The position numbers and the translations under genes were made by a program. From Bacteroidales bacterium (lineage in GTDB: Bacteria > Bacteroidota > Bacteroidia > Bacteroidales > UBA932): DNA of 64,000 bases. The stretch covers positions 1-64,000 of the forward strand of contig JAEEVC010000017.1 in NCBI GenBank assembly GCA_016287075.1. Reading direction: 5' to 3'. Every line of letters starts with the position of its first letter. The stretch's first letter is position 1. Below the pieces are notes generated by a model. It saw nothing but the letters and a program-made list of their open reading frames with translations. It searched no databases and was not told the DNA's origin. Below are positions 46,049-55,496 of the stretch, one piece after another.

Positions 46049-47278
46049 TTAATTCTGCCCCAGAACCCATGCAACCATCTCCCCGAGCACGTCGGGCGAG
46101 ATGGTTTCTTCGATGGCGGGGTACTCGGTGCCGAGGCCGGTGGTGCAGTGCTGGAAGAGGTGGTTGAGGCCGGGGTAGAGGCGGGCGTCGGCCGAGGGAA
46201 GGAGCTGCCGGATCTTGTCCAGGTTGTACTGCGGGAGGACCTGCATGTCCTTCTCGCCGTTGAGGGCGAGGACGGGGCAGCGGATCGCGGCAATGGCCGG
46301 CGCCGGATCGAGGGCGAGGAAATACGGCCCCCAGGGCTTCTGTTTCTGCATCTGTTTCACGGTCTTCCGGACGGCGATTTTCGCGACGGCGCCGGGGACG
46401 CCGGTGGCCTCCAGCATGGCAGTCGTCTGCCGTACGAGCGTGCTGTCGCCCCGGTCGGCCATCCCGGCCATGCTGATGAGGTAGTCCGGGCGGGCGTCTT
46501 CGGGCGTATCGGGGGAGCCGGCGAGCAGGAAGGCGATGGTGCCGCCTTCGCTGTGGCCGAGGACGCCGACCTTGCGGAAGCCGCGGCTCCGGAGGAAGCG
46601 GACGCCTTCCGCCGCATCGGCGGCGAAATCGGCGGTCGTCGCGGCGGCGAAGTCGCCCGTGGATTCCGCCGTGCCGCGGTCGTCGTAGCGGAGCGTCGCG
46701 ATGCCGGCCCGGGCGAAGGCGTCGGCGATGACGGCGAAGGGTTTGTGGCCCATCAGTTCTTCGTCCCGGTTCTGGGGACCACTTCCGCTAACGAGCAGGA
46801 TGGCAGGCGTTTCCGCTGTCGCGTCCGACAGGCTCAACGTCCCGGCGAGGGTGTGGTCGCCGCTGGGGAATGACACCTCTTCCGTGGCATAAGGGAAGGG
46901 CGGCTGCGGGGTCTGCGGCCGGTTGCGTACGATGTTGCCGCGCCCGAGGTTGAGCGGGAAGCTCTTCCCCATCTGGCCGAAATGCCCGATGAGCGAATCC
47001 CCCCTGACCCGGCCTTCATAAGAGGCCATCACCTTCGGGATCCTGATCCGGATGCTGCTGTCGGTCGCTTCCTTGACCTCGAGCGCGAGCCGGATGTCGC
47101 CCTGGTCGGGCGAGGCGGCGTAGCAGCTGTCGCCGAGGTGGATTTCGAAGGCGAGGCCGACGCCTTCGATGATGCCGTTCCAGTCGCCGGCGAGGGTTTC
47201 GGGAAGGACGGGGGTGCTCTTCGGCGCGCAGCAGAGCGCAAGAAGGGCGAAGGCAAGCAGGGGAATGATTCTCTTCAT
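46049..47278 (-). CDS. Alpha/beta hydrolase lipoprotein
   Basis: A 409-residue exported hydrolase. The start at 47278 (MKRIIPLLAFALLALCC) gives a lipoprotein signal; an upstream in-frame ATG at 47299 is less likely. An N-terminal beta domain of about 110 residues precedes an alpha/beta hydrolase fold with oxyanion region LLVSGSGPQNRDEEL, nucleophile S243 in GHSEGG, acid in LALNGEKDMQV and His in YPGLNHLF. Family members are esterases or peptidase-like S9-related hydrolases; the substrate is not known. It is divergent from the ABC gene, with an own promoter. Confidence 0.87.
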   Translation of the reverse strand: MKRIIPLLAFALLALCCAPKSTPVLPETLAGDWNGIIEGVGLAFEIHLGDSCYAASPDQGDIRLALEVKEATDSSIRIRIPKVMASYEGRVRGDSLIGHFGQMGKSFPLNLGRGNIVRNRPQTPQPPFPYATEEVSFPSGDHTLAGTLSLSDATAETPAILLVSGSGPQNRDEELMGHKPFAVIADAFARAGIATLRYDDRGTAESTGDFAAATTADFAADAAEGVRFLRSRGFRKVGVLGHSEGGTIAFLLAGSPDTPEDARPDYLISMAGMADRGDSTLVRQTTAMLEATGVPGAVAKIAVRKTVKQMQKQKPWGPYFLALDPAPAIAAIRCPVLALNGEKDMQVLPQYNLDKIRQLLPSADARLYPGLNHLFQHCTTGLGTEYPAIEETISPDVLGEMVAWVLGQN

Positions 47279-47296
47279 ATCTGGCTTTATTTTCTG

Positions 47297-47326
47297 CAAA
47301 TATATGAATTTTTATCGAAAATCAAT
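47297..47326 (-). promoter_or_regulatory. Promoter of the hydrolase gene
   Basis: On the minus strand TTG (47323-47325) and TATATTTG (47297-47304) are spaced by 18 bp, close to the Bacteroidota -33/-7 pattern. The ATG is 18 bp downstream of the -7 box. Confidence 0.6.
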
Positions 47327-47350
47327 ATATAACCGTCTTTTCAACGGAGT

Positions 47351-47382
47351 TTTGCGGGAAAGGCCAAAAAAGCGTACCTTTG
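47351..47382 (+). promoter_or_regulatory. Promoter of the ABC ATPase gene
   Basis: TTTG (47351-47354) and TACCTTTG (47375-47382) are separated by 20 bp, a good match to the Bacteroidota -33/-7 consensus. The ATG at 47405 is 22 bp further on. Confidence 0.75.
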
Positions 47383-47404
47383 TGTCAGACCAAAAGGCGA
47401 GCGT

Positions 47405-48058
47405 ATGATTATCGAAGCAAGCGGTATCCGGAAACGTTTCGGGGACCTCGAAGTCCTCAAGGGCGTTGATTTTCAGGTGGAAGAGCGCGAGGTCGTGTCC
47501 ATCATGGGCGCGTCCGGCGCCGGCAAGTCCACGCTCCTGCAGATCCTCGGTACCCTGCTGACGCCCGACGGCGGCACGCTCCGGGTGGCCGGGACGGATG
47601 TCCTCCGGCTGGGCGCCCGGGACCTTTCCGCCTTCCGGAACCGGCAGATCGGCTTCGTCTTCCAGGCCCATCACCTCCTGCCGGAATTCAATGCGCTGGA
47701 GAATGTGATGATTCCGGCGCTGATTGCCGGCCGCGGCGAGCGGGAGGCCCGCGAAGCGGCCGCCGCGCTGCTCGCGGAAGTCGGCCTTGCCGAACGCGTA
47801 ACGCACAAGCCCTCAGAACTTTCCGGCGGCGAGCAGCAGCGCGTCGCCATCGCCCGTGCCCTCATCAACAACCCCGCCATCCTCTTCGCGGACGAGCCTT
47901 CCGGCAACCTCGACAGCGTGACCAAGGGGGAAATCCACGCCCTCTTCTTCCGCCTCCGCGACACCCGTGGCCAGACCATCGTCATCGTCACCCACGACCC
48001 GGACCTCGCCGCCCTCTGTGACCGCACCTGCCACATGAAAGACGGGCTGTTCGTGTAA
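47405..48058 (+). CDS. LolD-type ABC transporter ATP-binding protein
   Basis: A 217-residue ATPase of the MacB/LolD/FtsE branch. Walker A GASGAGKS (35-42), Q-loop near FVFQAHH, signature LSGGEQQ (139-145), Walker B ILFADEP (159-165) and the H-loop near IVTHDPD are all present. LolD drives lipoprotein release from the inner membrane with LolC/E; no permease gene is adjacent here, so the partner must lie elsewhere. It is monocistronic, with its own promoter and a terminator. Confidence 0.9.
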   Translation: MIIEASGIRKRFGDLEVLKGVDFQVEEREVVSIMGASGAGKSTLLQILGTLLTPDGGTLRVAGTDVLRLGARDLSAFRNRQIGFVFQAHHLLPEFNALENVMIPALIAGRGEREAREAAAALLAEVGLAERVTHKPSELSGGEQQRVAIARALINNPAILFADEPSGNLDSVTKGEIHALFFRLRDTRGQTIVIVTHDPDLAALCDRTCHMKDGLFV

Positions 48059-48072
48059 GAATAGCCCGTCTT
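48039..48072 (+). terminator. Terminator of the ABC ATPase gene
   Basis: Ten-bp arms (48039-48048, 48063-48072) enclose the stop codon in the loop. The convergent 48094 gene lies 22 bp further, so it may serve both strands. Confidence 0.7.
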
Positions 48073-48093
48073 CCGTTCAAGTAAACCGCACGA

Positions 48094-49047
48094 TCAGTTG
48101 TAATGCGCGGGATTCTCGTCCTGCCACTCGTTGACGCCGTCGCGGATGCGGTTGCGGAAGGAGAGGATGTCCTTGACCTCCCGGCGTGCGCCGCCCGCAT
48201 CGGTGACGGTGTACTGGAGCGTCAGCTTGCGGTCCTGCAGGAGTTTTGCGTCGTTGAAGGAGCCGGTGCCACTGACGGAACCGTCTGTGGAACTGATGGT
48301 TATGTTGTTTCCGTCGAAGGCGAGGAGCATCTCGCCGGAGGAGCCGGCGACCTTGTTGCTGCGGACGGTGTTGGCATCGACCGTCGTGAGGGCGTACACG
48401 CGCTCGTCGGCGAGGGAGGCCGCTTCCGTGTCCGTGGAAACGAGGTTGCCGCCGGCGTCATAGACCTTGGTCTCCCCTTCCCGCGTCCAGTTGCCGTAGA
48501 AGCGGTTTTCGCAGACCACGCCGATGACGGCGAAGTTCTTCGTCTCCAGCACGGTGTCGGCATCGGCCTTCAGGATCTTGAAGGCGACGGCATAACCGGG
48601 CTTGAAGGCGAGCGGGTCCGCGGCCATCGCGTCCGTCGCCCGGAGCGTGACCGACGCGGTGTGACGGCCTTTCCGGATGGTGAGACCCTCGATTCCCGAG
48701 ACGGAGTAGTGCGAGGCGGGAAGCGGCGTCAAGTCGCTGCCGGAGAAGGATTTGAAGGCGGAGGAAACATAGTCGCCGGAGACGAGGGACTGGGATTTCA
48801 TCCCGGCGACGGCGCCGGTGAGCAGGCTCTCGTCCAGGGTGATTTCGACGGCCCGGTCCCGGTCGTTGGCCATGACGCCGCCGAGGGCGACGGTGAAGTC
48901 GAACTGCGCCCCTTCCCCGAGGACGAAGGTCCGCAGGTCGTACTGGTAGGCGGCATAGACGGCGGTATAGTCGAAGTCGCGCACGTAATCTTCATAGCAT
49001 CCTGTCACGAGGAACAGGGCCGCGATAGGTATCAGTAATTTTCTCAT
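48094..49047 (-). CDS. DUF1735-like surface lipoprotein at the end of the PUL
   Basis: A 317-residue lipoprotein (lipobox VTGC, Cys 17). The opening YEDYVRDFDYTAVYAAYQYDLRTFVLGEG and later paired GHRVSV-like strands match the DUF1735 (BT_3987-type) domain of SusE/F-position glycan-binding proteins. It is the last gene of the minus-strand operon, 6 bp after the second SusD. Likely an accessory glycan-binding surface protein; the ligand is unknown. Confidence 0.8.
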   Translation of the reverse strand: MRKLLIPIAALFLVTGCYEDYVRDFDYTAVYAAYQYDLRTFVLGEGAQFDFTVALGGVMANDRDRAVEITLDESLLTGAVAGMKSQSLVSGDYVSSAFKSFSGSDLTPLPASHYSVSGIEGLTIRKGRHTASVTLRATDAMAADPLAFKPGYAVAFKILKADADTVLETKNFAVIGVVCENRFYGNWTREGETKVYDAGGNLVSTDTEAASLADERVYALTTVDANTVRSNKVAGSSGEMLLAFDGNNITISSTDGSVSGTGSFNDAKLLQDRKLTLQYTVTDAGGARREVKDILSFRNRIRDGVNEWQDENPAHYN

Positions 49048-49053
49048 AATCTT

Positions 49054-50844
49054 TTATTTCCAAGTTTCCCAACCTTCATTCTGGGCCATCAGTGGCGCCT
49101 TGCGGATCTCGCCGTAGGGGATCGGCATCCAGAGCGACGGGTATTTCCTGTCCTCGATCTTGATGACTTCGTAGTGCTCGCCGGCCGCGTCGCGGGTGAT
49201 CTTGATGCGGTGGATGGGCACGTTGATCTCATCGACGCTCCGGGCCCAGCGGCGGACATTGTGGAAGCGGAAGCCCTCGAAGCAGGTTTCGACGCGCCAT
49301 TCCTGTTTCACAAGCTTGTCGAAGGCATCCATCCCCTGCAGGGCGGTCCTGTCGAGATACGGGTCGGCATCGGCCCCGACGCCCTTGCTGCCGTCCTCCA
49401 GGAAGCGGCTGCGGATGTAGGCGAGCGCTTCCTTGGCGGACATCCCGTAGGTACCGCTGTCGAGCGGGCCGACCACCTGGTTGGCCGCCTCGGCGAAGGC
49501 GAGCAGCATGTGGGTCCAGCGGAAGAAGAAGATGCAGGACTGGGCGGTCTGGAGGGTATTGTCCATCTTGTTCCAGCCGAGATAGACGAACTTCTTGATG
49601 TAGTAGCCGGTCGGGGAGGTGTTCACCAGGCCCGGGGCGTCCTTGCCGCCTTCGGAGGTGTCGAAGGTGTACATGATGTCCGAGACATTGGTGTTCCGCA
49701 CGACCTGGGCGCCGTGGTAGAAGATGTTCGCATAGAAGCGCGGATCGCGTCCCGCATAGGGGTGCTGCGGGTCATAGCCGCTGTCCGGGTCGTCGATCGG
49801 GAAGCCGTTCGCCATCGGGAAGGCGTCCACGATTTCCTGGGTCGGGACGTAGTTGGCGCTGCCGCCGAAGCCCTGCGGATAGAAGTTGGACTCGTAGGTG
49901 GAATTCTGCGAGATCTGGGAGATGCAGTAGGCCTCCGCGCTGTTCGGGTCGTTCCAGAGGAAGGCCTTGCGGGGATTGAATCCCGACGGGACGACACCCT
50001 CGACATTGAGCTTGTAGTCAATGGCTTCCTTCGCGGCTTTCGCGGCGGCATCCCAGCGGGAGACGTCGTCGTAGGGGTTGAAGGCGGGCGATGCCCAGGT
50101 CAGGAGCGCGAGCGCCTTGAGCGCCATGACGGAAGCCCCGTCCATCCGGCGGTAGCGGACGGCGCCGAGCACCGGGACCATCTCCGGGTCGCGGAGGAAG
50201 TCGCGGTTGCCGAGCGGGAGGTATTCGATCGCCTTGTCGCAGTCGGCGAGGATCTGCTGCATGCACTCGTCGTAGGTGTTGCGCTTGATGGTCGAGAGGT
50301 CGGCCTTGGACGGGTCCACGGGCTCCGTGAAGATCGGTACGCCGAGCATGTCGCCGTCGACGCTGCGGCCTCCGAAGTACTTGAGCAACTCATAGAGGTA
50401 ATAGGCCCGGAGCGCATAGGCGTCGCCCTGGAGGCAGCGCTGGAGCTTCGTGTTGGCCTCCTCGTTGATGAGGTAGCGGGTCTTCAGGCCGAGGTCGTCC
50501 TTGAGGAAGAGGTTGCAGTAGTAGATGGCCGAATAGTCCCGGGTGTAGAGGCTCGAGAAGTTGTAGCCGTTCATCTGGGCGGAGCCCGTCGCGAAGCGGT
50601 ACAGGTTTTCGGTCTGGTTGCGGAAGGTCACGTTGTCGGCAAGGCCGTCGCCGCCGAGGTACTCGGAGGAGATGTAGCCGCCGGGGCGGAGGTCGTAGGC
50701 CTTCTCGACATAGCCGCGGACCAGCGCGGGATAGTCGGCGTAGTTCTTCTCGTTGTAGCTCCCGTTCGGAAGCGGTTCCAGGAAGTTTGCACAGCCCGCG
50801 AGCAGCGCGGTGCCGAGGATGAGACTGATAATATGCTGTTTCAT
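49054..50844 (-). CDS. SusD/RagB-family glycan-binding lipoprotein (second pair)
   Basis: A 596-residue lipoprotein (lipobox LLAGC, Cys 18, NFLEPLPNGSYNEKNY) of the SusD/RagB family, a TPR-helical protein that forms the lid of the SusC channel and binds glycan at the surface. Family features include RAYYLYELLKYFGG and a C-terminal KLVKQEWRVETCFEGFRFHNVRRW. It lies directly after its SusC partner in the operon. Confidence 0.93.
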   Translation of the reverse strand: MKQHIISLILGTALLAGCANFLEPLPNGSYNEKNYADYPALVRGYVEKAYDLRPGGYISSEYLGGDGLADNVTFRNQTENLYRFATGSAQMNGYNFSSLYTRDYSAIYYCNLFLKDDLGLKTRYLINEEANTKLQRCLQGDAYALRAYYLYELLKYFGGRSVDGDMLGVPIFTEPVDPSKADLSTIKRNTYDECMQQILADCDKAIEYLPLGNRDFLRDPEMVPVLGAVRYRRMDGASVMALKALALLTWASPAFNPYDDVSRWDAAAKAAKEAIDYKLNVEGVVPSGFNPRKAFLWNDPNSAEAYCISQISQNSTYESNFYPQGFGGSANYVPTQEIVDAFPMANGFPIDDPDSGYDPQHPYAGRDPRFYANIFYHGAQVVRNTNVSDIMYTFDTSEGGKDAPGLVNTSPTGYYIKKFVYLGWNKMDNTLQTAQSCIFFFRWTHMLLAFAEAANQVVGPLDSGTYGMSAKEALAYIRSRFLEDGSKGVGADADPYLDRTALQGMDAFDKLVKQEWRVETCFEGFRFHNVRRWARSVDEINVPIHRIKITRDAAGEHYEVIKIEDRKYPSLWMPIPYGEIRKAPLMAQNEGWETWK

Positions 50845-50857
50845 AAGATCTTCCCGT

Positions 50858-53623
50858 TTAGAAGTTGACTTTGACGCCGGCCGTCACCATTTTGTAGAAA
50901 GGATAGTTGGACACGCCCGCGGCGGCATCCTCGGGATCGACATACGGCATGCCGCTCAGGGTGAGGAGGTTGCCGCCGGTCAGGGTGAAGGCGACATCCT
51001 TCACGGCCTTCCCCTTCGGATGGAGGGTGTAGGAGAGCTGGGCGCTCTTGACCTTGAAATAGGCGCCCCGGCGCAGCCAGAAGGTCGAGCCGACGAAGTT
51101 GGTCGTGGACTGCAGGTACGAAAGGCGCGGGTAGTCGCCGCCGATGTTGTCGATGACGAACTGCGAGTAGTTGCCGTCGCCCCAGCCGTTCCAGAAGTAG
51201 CCGCCGGTCAGGGCCACGTCGTAGAGGGCGCGGCCGACGCCGGTGACCGTAAGCTTGAGGTCGCGCCAGGCGAGGTCGATGTTGAGGGCGTAGCGGAGGC
51301 GGGGGCAGGTGTTGCCGATGACCTTGCGGTCGTTCACGTCGATGACGCCGTCCCCGTTGAGGTCCTCGTACATCAGGTCGCCGAAGTAGGTGCCGTTCGC
51401 ATCGAGTTTCGGCTTGTCCGCGAGGTCTTCCTCCGTCAGGAACTTGCCGATGCAGACATAGCCGACATAGGCGGATTCGTCGCGCCCGGTGGCCTTCTGC
51501 CATTCATACAGCCAGTTGTCGTTGACCACGCGGGTGTTGACCGTCTTCCAGGAGGTCGCCCAGGCGTCGATGCCGAAGGAGAAGTCGCCGAAATGCCGGT
51601 GGTAGCCGAGCGAGAACTCGCCGCCGATGGTCCGCTTCGCGGTGTAGTTCTCGTAGTAGGCGATGCCGTTCCAGCCGTAGGTGGCGATGTATTCGGACAT
51701 GGTGTTGGCATGCATGCCCGTCCGGTTGATCAGGTAGCCCTTGAGGCCGACGGAGAAATGCTTCAGGAACTCCGCCTGGAAGCCGCCGTCGAATTCGAGG
51801 ATCTTCGGCCAGGTGAGGTTCGGGTTCGCGATCCGGGCGATGCTGGTGTAGTCCACCGTCTGCTTGTCCGAGCCGAACCACTGGTAGGCGGTGGCGGGGC
51901 CATAGGTGGCGGAGCCGCCGAGGCTGTAGGAGCCCTCATAGAGGTGGTGGGACTCGAAGATGTCGGAATAGCCGATCTGGCCGCCCTGGAGGAAGAAGCG
52001 CAGGCGGTCGAGGCCGGCGGCGCCCTTCAGGAAGGGCTCTTCCGAGGCGACCCAGGTGAAGCCGGCGGTCGGGAAGAAGGCGAAGCGCACCCCCGGCGCA
52101 TACGGGGAACCGCCTGCGTAATTGACCGTTACGTTGGCGGCATAGCGGCCGGCATAGGACCAGTCGACCTGCCCGATGCCCATCTGCATCCGTTCGTAGG
52201 AAGAATTCCCGGAACGGGCGGCGTCGGACTGGTAATAGGTGGCGCGGGCCTTGAAGTCGTGGTTGCCCTTATGGAACCCGTAGGTCAGGTCCTGCTGGAG
52301 CATGAGCGCCTGGTAGGACGAGGACGAGAGGGTCGATTTCGAGGCCTGCTTGGTGCCGAGATGGCCGGAAAGGTCCGTGATGTCGTCGGCCGGGTCCCAG
52401 TAATAGGCCAGGTAGTCGTTGGTCTTGCCCACGCTGTGGAAATAGAAGGAGCCGAAATTGACATGGGTGCGGCTCGCGAGGCCGGGCAGGAGCCAGGACA
52501 GGTCCACCTTCAGGTCGGCGTTGAACATCGCGCTGCGCCAGCGGTCGGTGTAGAAGCCGCCTTCCACCGTCGCCGCATACGGGTTGCCGGTGAAGGTGCG
52601 GGAAACCGCATAGATCATGGTCCCTTCCTTGTCGCCGTCCACGTCGGTCTGGCCGAGACTGCGGCCGAGGGCCACCGGGAAGGCGATGGCCGGGACGCTC
52701 CGGTAGTTGAAGAGGTTGGTCCGGTTGCCCTGGCGGAAGGCCACGAGGCCGAGGAACGAGGCGCGGGCCTCGATGTACCGGCCGATGCGGGCGGTGACGC
52801 TGCTGGTGAGGTTGAGCTTGTTGTAGCCCGTCGGCGGCCCGACCTTGAACAGGTCGCCGTCGTTCAGGCCGGTCAGGCCGAAGTTGTATTTGATCTGGTG
52901 CGTGCCGCCGAAGACGTTGACCCCGACCCGGTTGATGGGCTTCCAATCCCTGAGGATCAGGGACTTGTAGTCAACGTTCGGATAGGTCCGGTCATACATG
53001 TCGCCCCTGGCGAAGCCCTCGAGGGCCTCGTCGCTGTAGAGGGGCTGGTAGCCGGCGGCGAGGCGCGCCTCGTTGTTCAGGCGGGCATAGGTGACGCCGT
53101 CGGACCATTCCGGGATGCGGTCCACGAACCCGATGCCGGTCTCGGCGTTGACCTGGATCTGCATCGGGGTGTCATAGGCACCCTGTTTGGTCTCGAAGCA
53201 GATGGCGCCGGTCGAGGCGAGCGGGCCGATGGAGGCCTTGTCCGAAACGTCGGTGACGAACGTGACGCGCTCGAGCTGGCTGGGCTCGAAGAGGAACTGG
53301 CCGAACGGGGCCTGGAAGCCGTCGATGTAGCAGGATATGGACGACCAGCCCTTGCTGGCGAAGGTGATCATGTTGGTGCTCAGCCAGGGAGAACCGATGT
53401 TCGAGGTGGTCCAGAGGGTCGATCCGGCGTGCTCGATGACTTCCAGTCCGGGGAACTGCCCGATGAAGCGGGAACGGAGGTCCAGTCCGTTCATCTTCTC
53501 CAGGTCGGCCTCCCCGAGGGACGTGGCCACGGACACGGTGAGGGTCGTGTCGGCGGGGTTCTGCGCGTGCGCTGCAAGGCAGGAGAGGATTGCAAGCGCG
53601 ATGATGGGTACAGTGCGTTTCAT
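50858..53623 (-). CDS. SusC/RagA-like TonB-dependent transporter without the N-terminal CarboxypepD domain
   Basis: A 921-residue outer-membrane beta-barrel transporter. The start at 53623 (MKRTVPIIALAILSCLAAHAQ) follows the SusD gene by 4 bp; the longer frame upstream lies inside that gene. The plug begins right after the signal peptide (LEKMNGLDLRSRFIGQFPGLEV), so the usual carboxypeptidase-D-regulatory-like and TonB-box regions are missing or very reduced. The barrel ends in ...YKMVTAGVKVNF with terminal Phe. It pairs with the 49054 SusD for glycan import. Confidence 0.9.
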   Translation of the reverse strand: MKRTVPIIALAILSCLAAHAQNPADTTLTVSVATSLGEADLEKMNGLDLRSRFIGQFPGLEVIEHAGSTLWTTSNIGSPWLSTNMITFASKGWSSISCYIDGFQAPFGQFLFEPSQLERVTFVTDVSDKASIGPLASTGAICFETKQGAYDTPMQIQVNAETGIGFVDRIPEWSDGVTYARLNNEARLAAGYQPLYSDEALEGFARGDMYDRTYPNVDYKSLILRDWKPINRVGVNVFGGTHQIKYNFGLTGLNDGDLFKVGPPTGYNKLNLTSSVTARIGRYIEARASFLGLVAFRQGNRTNLFNYRSVPAIAFPVALGRSLGQTDVDGDKEGTMIYAVSRTFTGNPYAATVEGGFYTDRWRSAMFNADLKVDLSWLLPGLASRTHVNFGSFYFHSVGKTNDYLAYYWDPADDITDLSGHLGTKQASKSTLSSSSYQALMLQQDLTYGFHKGNHDFKARATYYQSDAARSGNSSYERMQMGIGQVDWSYAGRYAANVTVNYAGGSPYAPGVRFAFFPTAGFTWVASEEPFLKGAAGLDRLRFFLQGGQIGYSDIFESHHLYEGSYSLGGSATYGPATAYQWFGSDKQTVDYTSIARIANPNLTWPKILEFDGGFQAEFLKHFSVGLKGYLINRTGMHANTMSEYIATYGWNGIAYYENYTAKRTIGGEFSLGYHRHFGDFSFGIDAWATSWKTVNTRVVNDNWLYEWQKATGRDESAYVGYVCIGKFLTEEDLADKPKLDANGTYFGDLMYEDLNGDGVIDVNDRKVIGNTCPRLRYALNIDLAWRDLKLTVTGVGRALYDVALTGGYFWNGWGDGNYSQFVIDNIGGDYPRLSYLQSTTNFVGSTFWLRRGAYFKVKSAQLSYTLHPKGKAVKDVAFTLTGGNLLTLSGMPYVDPEDAAAGVSNYPFYKMVTAGVKVNF

Positions 53624-53627
53624 ATCC

Positions 53628-55496
53628 TTATTGCCATCTTTCATTGTTCTTGAAAACCACCAGTTTGTCGGCCTGGCTGTCCGGGAACGGCCACCAGTAC
53701 ATGACGTCCTTCCAGACGCACTGGCGGTTGTCCGGGATCCGGCGGCGTTCGTATTTCCGGCCGACCGGGTGCTCCGCATCGACGGGACAGGATTCGATGT
53801 ACATGCCCATGAGCGGCTGCCCCATCGTCTCCGGGGCGGTCTTCCAGCGGCGGATGTCGAAATAATAGTGGTTGCTCTCGAAGGCGAGTTCGACGTTGCG
53901 CTCGTTGCGGACGCGCTCGCGGAACTTGTCCGGGTCGGCGGTATATTCCGCCTGGACGTCGGGCATGCCGACGCGGCGGCGCACCACGTTGACGGCATCG
54001 ACGGCCGTCAGGTCCGCGGTCGTCGCGCGGCCGTTCGGGCCGTACGCCTCGTTGACGCACTCGGCGTAGCTGAGGTAAACCTCGGCCAGGCGGACGAGCG
54101 GGTCGGTGATGTAGTACGCGGACTCCTTGTCGCCGCGGCCGCCGTTCCAGCATTTGCGGAGGTAGTAGCCGGTATTGGAGTAGCCCTTCGAACCGTCCTT
54201 GGAGCCCCATGCGACGCCGAATTCCGAGGAAACGGAGGAGATGCTGGTCGCCGGGTAGGTCTTGGTGTCGGGATCATAATAGATGTTCACGTAGCCGGAG
54301 ACCTTCGGGGTGGTGGAGCGGTCGTGGAGGATGGTCAGGTCGAAACGGGGATCGCGGTTGGCGTAGGGGTCCTGTTCGTTGTAATGGCCGGCCGCGACCG
54401 CCGCCGCGCGCTCCGCTTCCGTTTCCAGCGGGTCACCCCAGCGGGTCTCGTACTTGTCCACGAAGTTCTGCGTCGGGCAGGTGCCGGAGGCGTTGTTGTA
54501 GAAACTCTGCGGGTAGGCGAAGAGAGCGGAGCGGGTGCTCGCGTTGCCCTTCGCACGGTGGCTGTAGCACCACAGGAGCTCGTTGGTGGACTCCTTTCCG
54601 TAGAAATTGTCGGAGTACTCGTAGAGCTCCAGCAGGGAATACTGCTGCTCCAGGGCGGTGGTCAGCGCGAGGCCGTACGCTTCGGCCGCATCCTTCCAGT
54701 CTTCCTGCCCGTGGAGGTTGTTCAGCGGGGAGGCGGCGTACATCAGCGCCCGGGCCCGGAGGGCGAGGGCCGTGCAGCCGCTCGGGCGGCTCATGTCGGC
54801 GGCCGTCAGGTGGCCCGCCATGCCCGGGAAGGCGTCGCGGCGCATCTTGCCGGCCTCCTTGAGGTATTCATAGGCCGTGTAGAGGTCCTCGGCCGCCAGC
54901 CGGTAGGTTTCGTTCGCCGGCAGCCGCTCGAGGTCCCAGGATTCCTTGTTGGACTCATTGATGTAGGGCATGCCGCCGAAGAAGCGGGTCAGCACGAAAT
55001 GGGCGTAGCCGCGCGTGAAATAGGCCTGGCCGAGCAGGTCGGCCCGTTCGGCCGGTTTGGCGTTCTTGAGCTTGTCGATGTTCTCGATGGAACGGTTCGC
55101 GATGCGGATGATCTTGAACATCGCCATCGCGATGGGCCGCCGGGACGAGAACGAGAAGTCGTTGCAGGTTTCCTGCGCCAGCTTGCAGATCTTCACCTCC
55201 TGCTGGGCGCGGAGCAGACGGCCCGCGTCGGCCATGTCCGTGGTGGAGGCGAAGGTGAAGCGGCGGTCGTTGAAATCGACGTAGAGCGGGAAGCCCTCGT
55301 GGATGTTCTGGTAGGTGAAATCCGTGTTGGTGCTGTAGATATAGTCGAAGTAGAGCCGGTAGTTCTTGTAGGTGGAGAACACGTCTTCTTCCGTCAGGCC
55401 CAGTTCGGGGTCGACGTCGAGGTAATTGCAGCCGGAGAGGAGGACGGTGGCCGCGAGGGCCATGAGGATCGATCTTGTTTTCATTGCCGTCATCAT
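53628..55496 (-). CDS. SusD/RagB-family glycan-binding lipoprotein (first pair)
   Basis: A 622-residue lipoprotein (LLSGCNYLDVDPELGLTEEDVF is a typical SusD opening). ATG 55496 abuts the SusC stop; an internal ATG at 55484 (MKTRSILM) gives a more usual signal peptide and may be the true start. The C-terminus has ERVRNERNVELAFESNHYYFDIRRW, the conserved family block. It is the partner of the 55497 SusC. Confidence 0.92.
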   Translation of the reverse strand: MMTAMKTRSILMALAATVLLSGCNYLDVDPELGLTEEDVFSTYKNYRLYFDYIYSTNTDFTYQNIHEGFPLYVDFNDRRFTFASTTDMADAGRLLRAQQEVKICKLAQETCNDFSFSSRRPIAMAMFKIIRIANRSIENIDKLKNAKPAERADLLGQAYFTRGYAHFVLTRFFGGMPYINESNKESWDLERLPANETYRLAAEDLYTAYEYLKEAGKMRRDAFPGMAGHLTAADMSRPSGCTALALRARALMYAASPLNNLHGQEDWKDAAEAYGLALTTALEQQYSLLELYEYSDNFYGKESTNELLWCYSHRAKGNASTRSALFAYPQSFYNNASGTCPTQNFVDKYETRWGDPLETEAERAAAVAAGHYNEQDPYANRDPRFDLTILHDRSTTPKVSGYVNIYYDPDTKTYPATSISSVSSEFGVAWGSKDGSKGYSNTGYYLRKCWNGGRGDKESAYYITDPLVRLAEVYLSYAECVNEAYGPNGRATTADLTAVDAVNVVRRRVGMPDVQAEYTADPDKFRERVRNERNVELAFESNHYYFDIRRWKTAPETMGQPLMGMYIESCPVDAEHPVGRKYERRRIPDNRQCVWKDVMYWWPFPDSQADKLVVFKNNERWQ

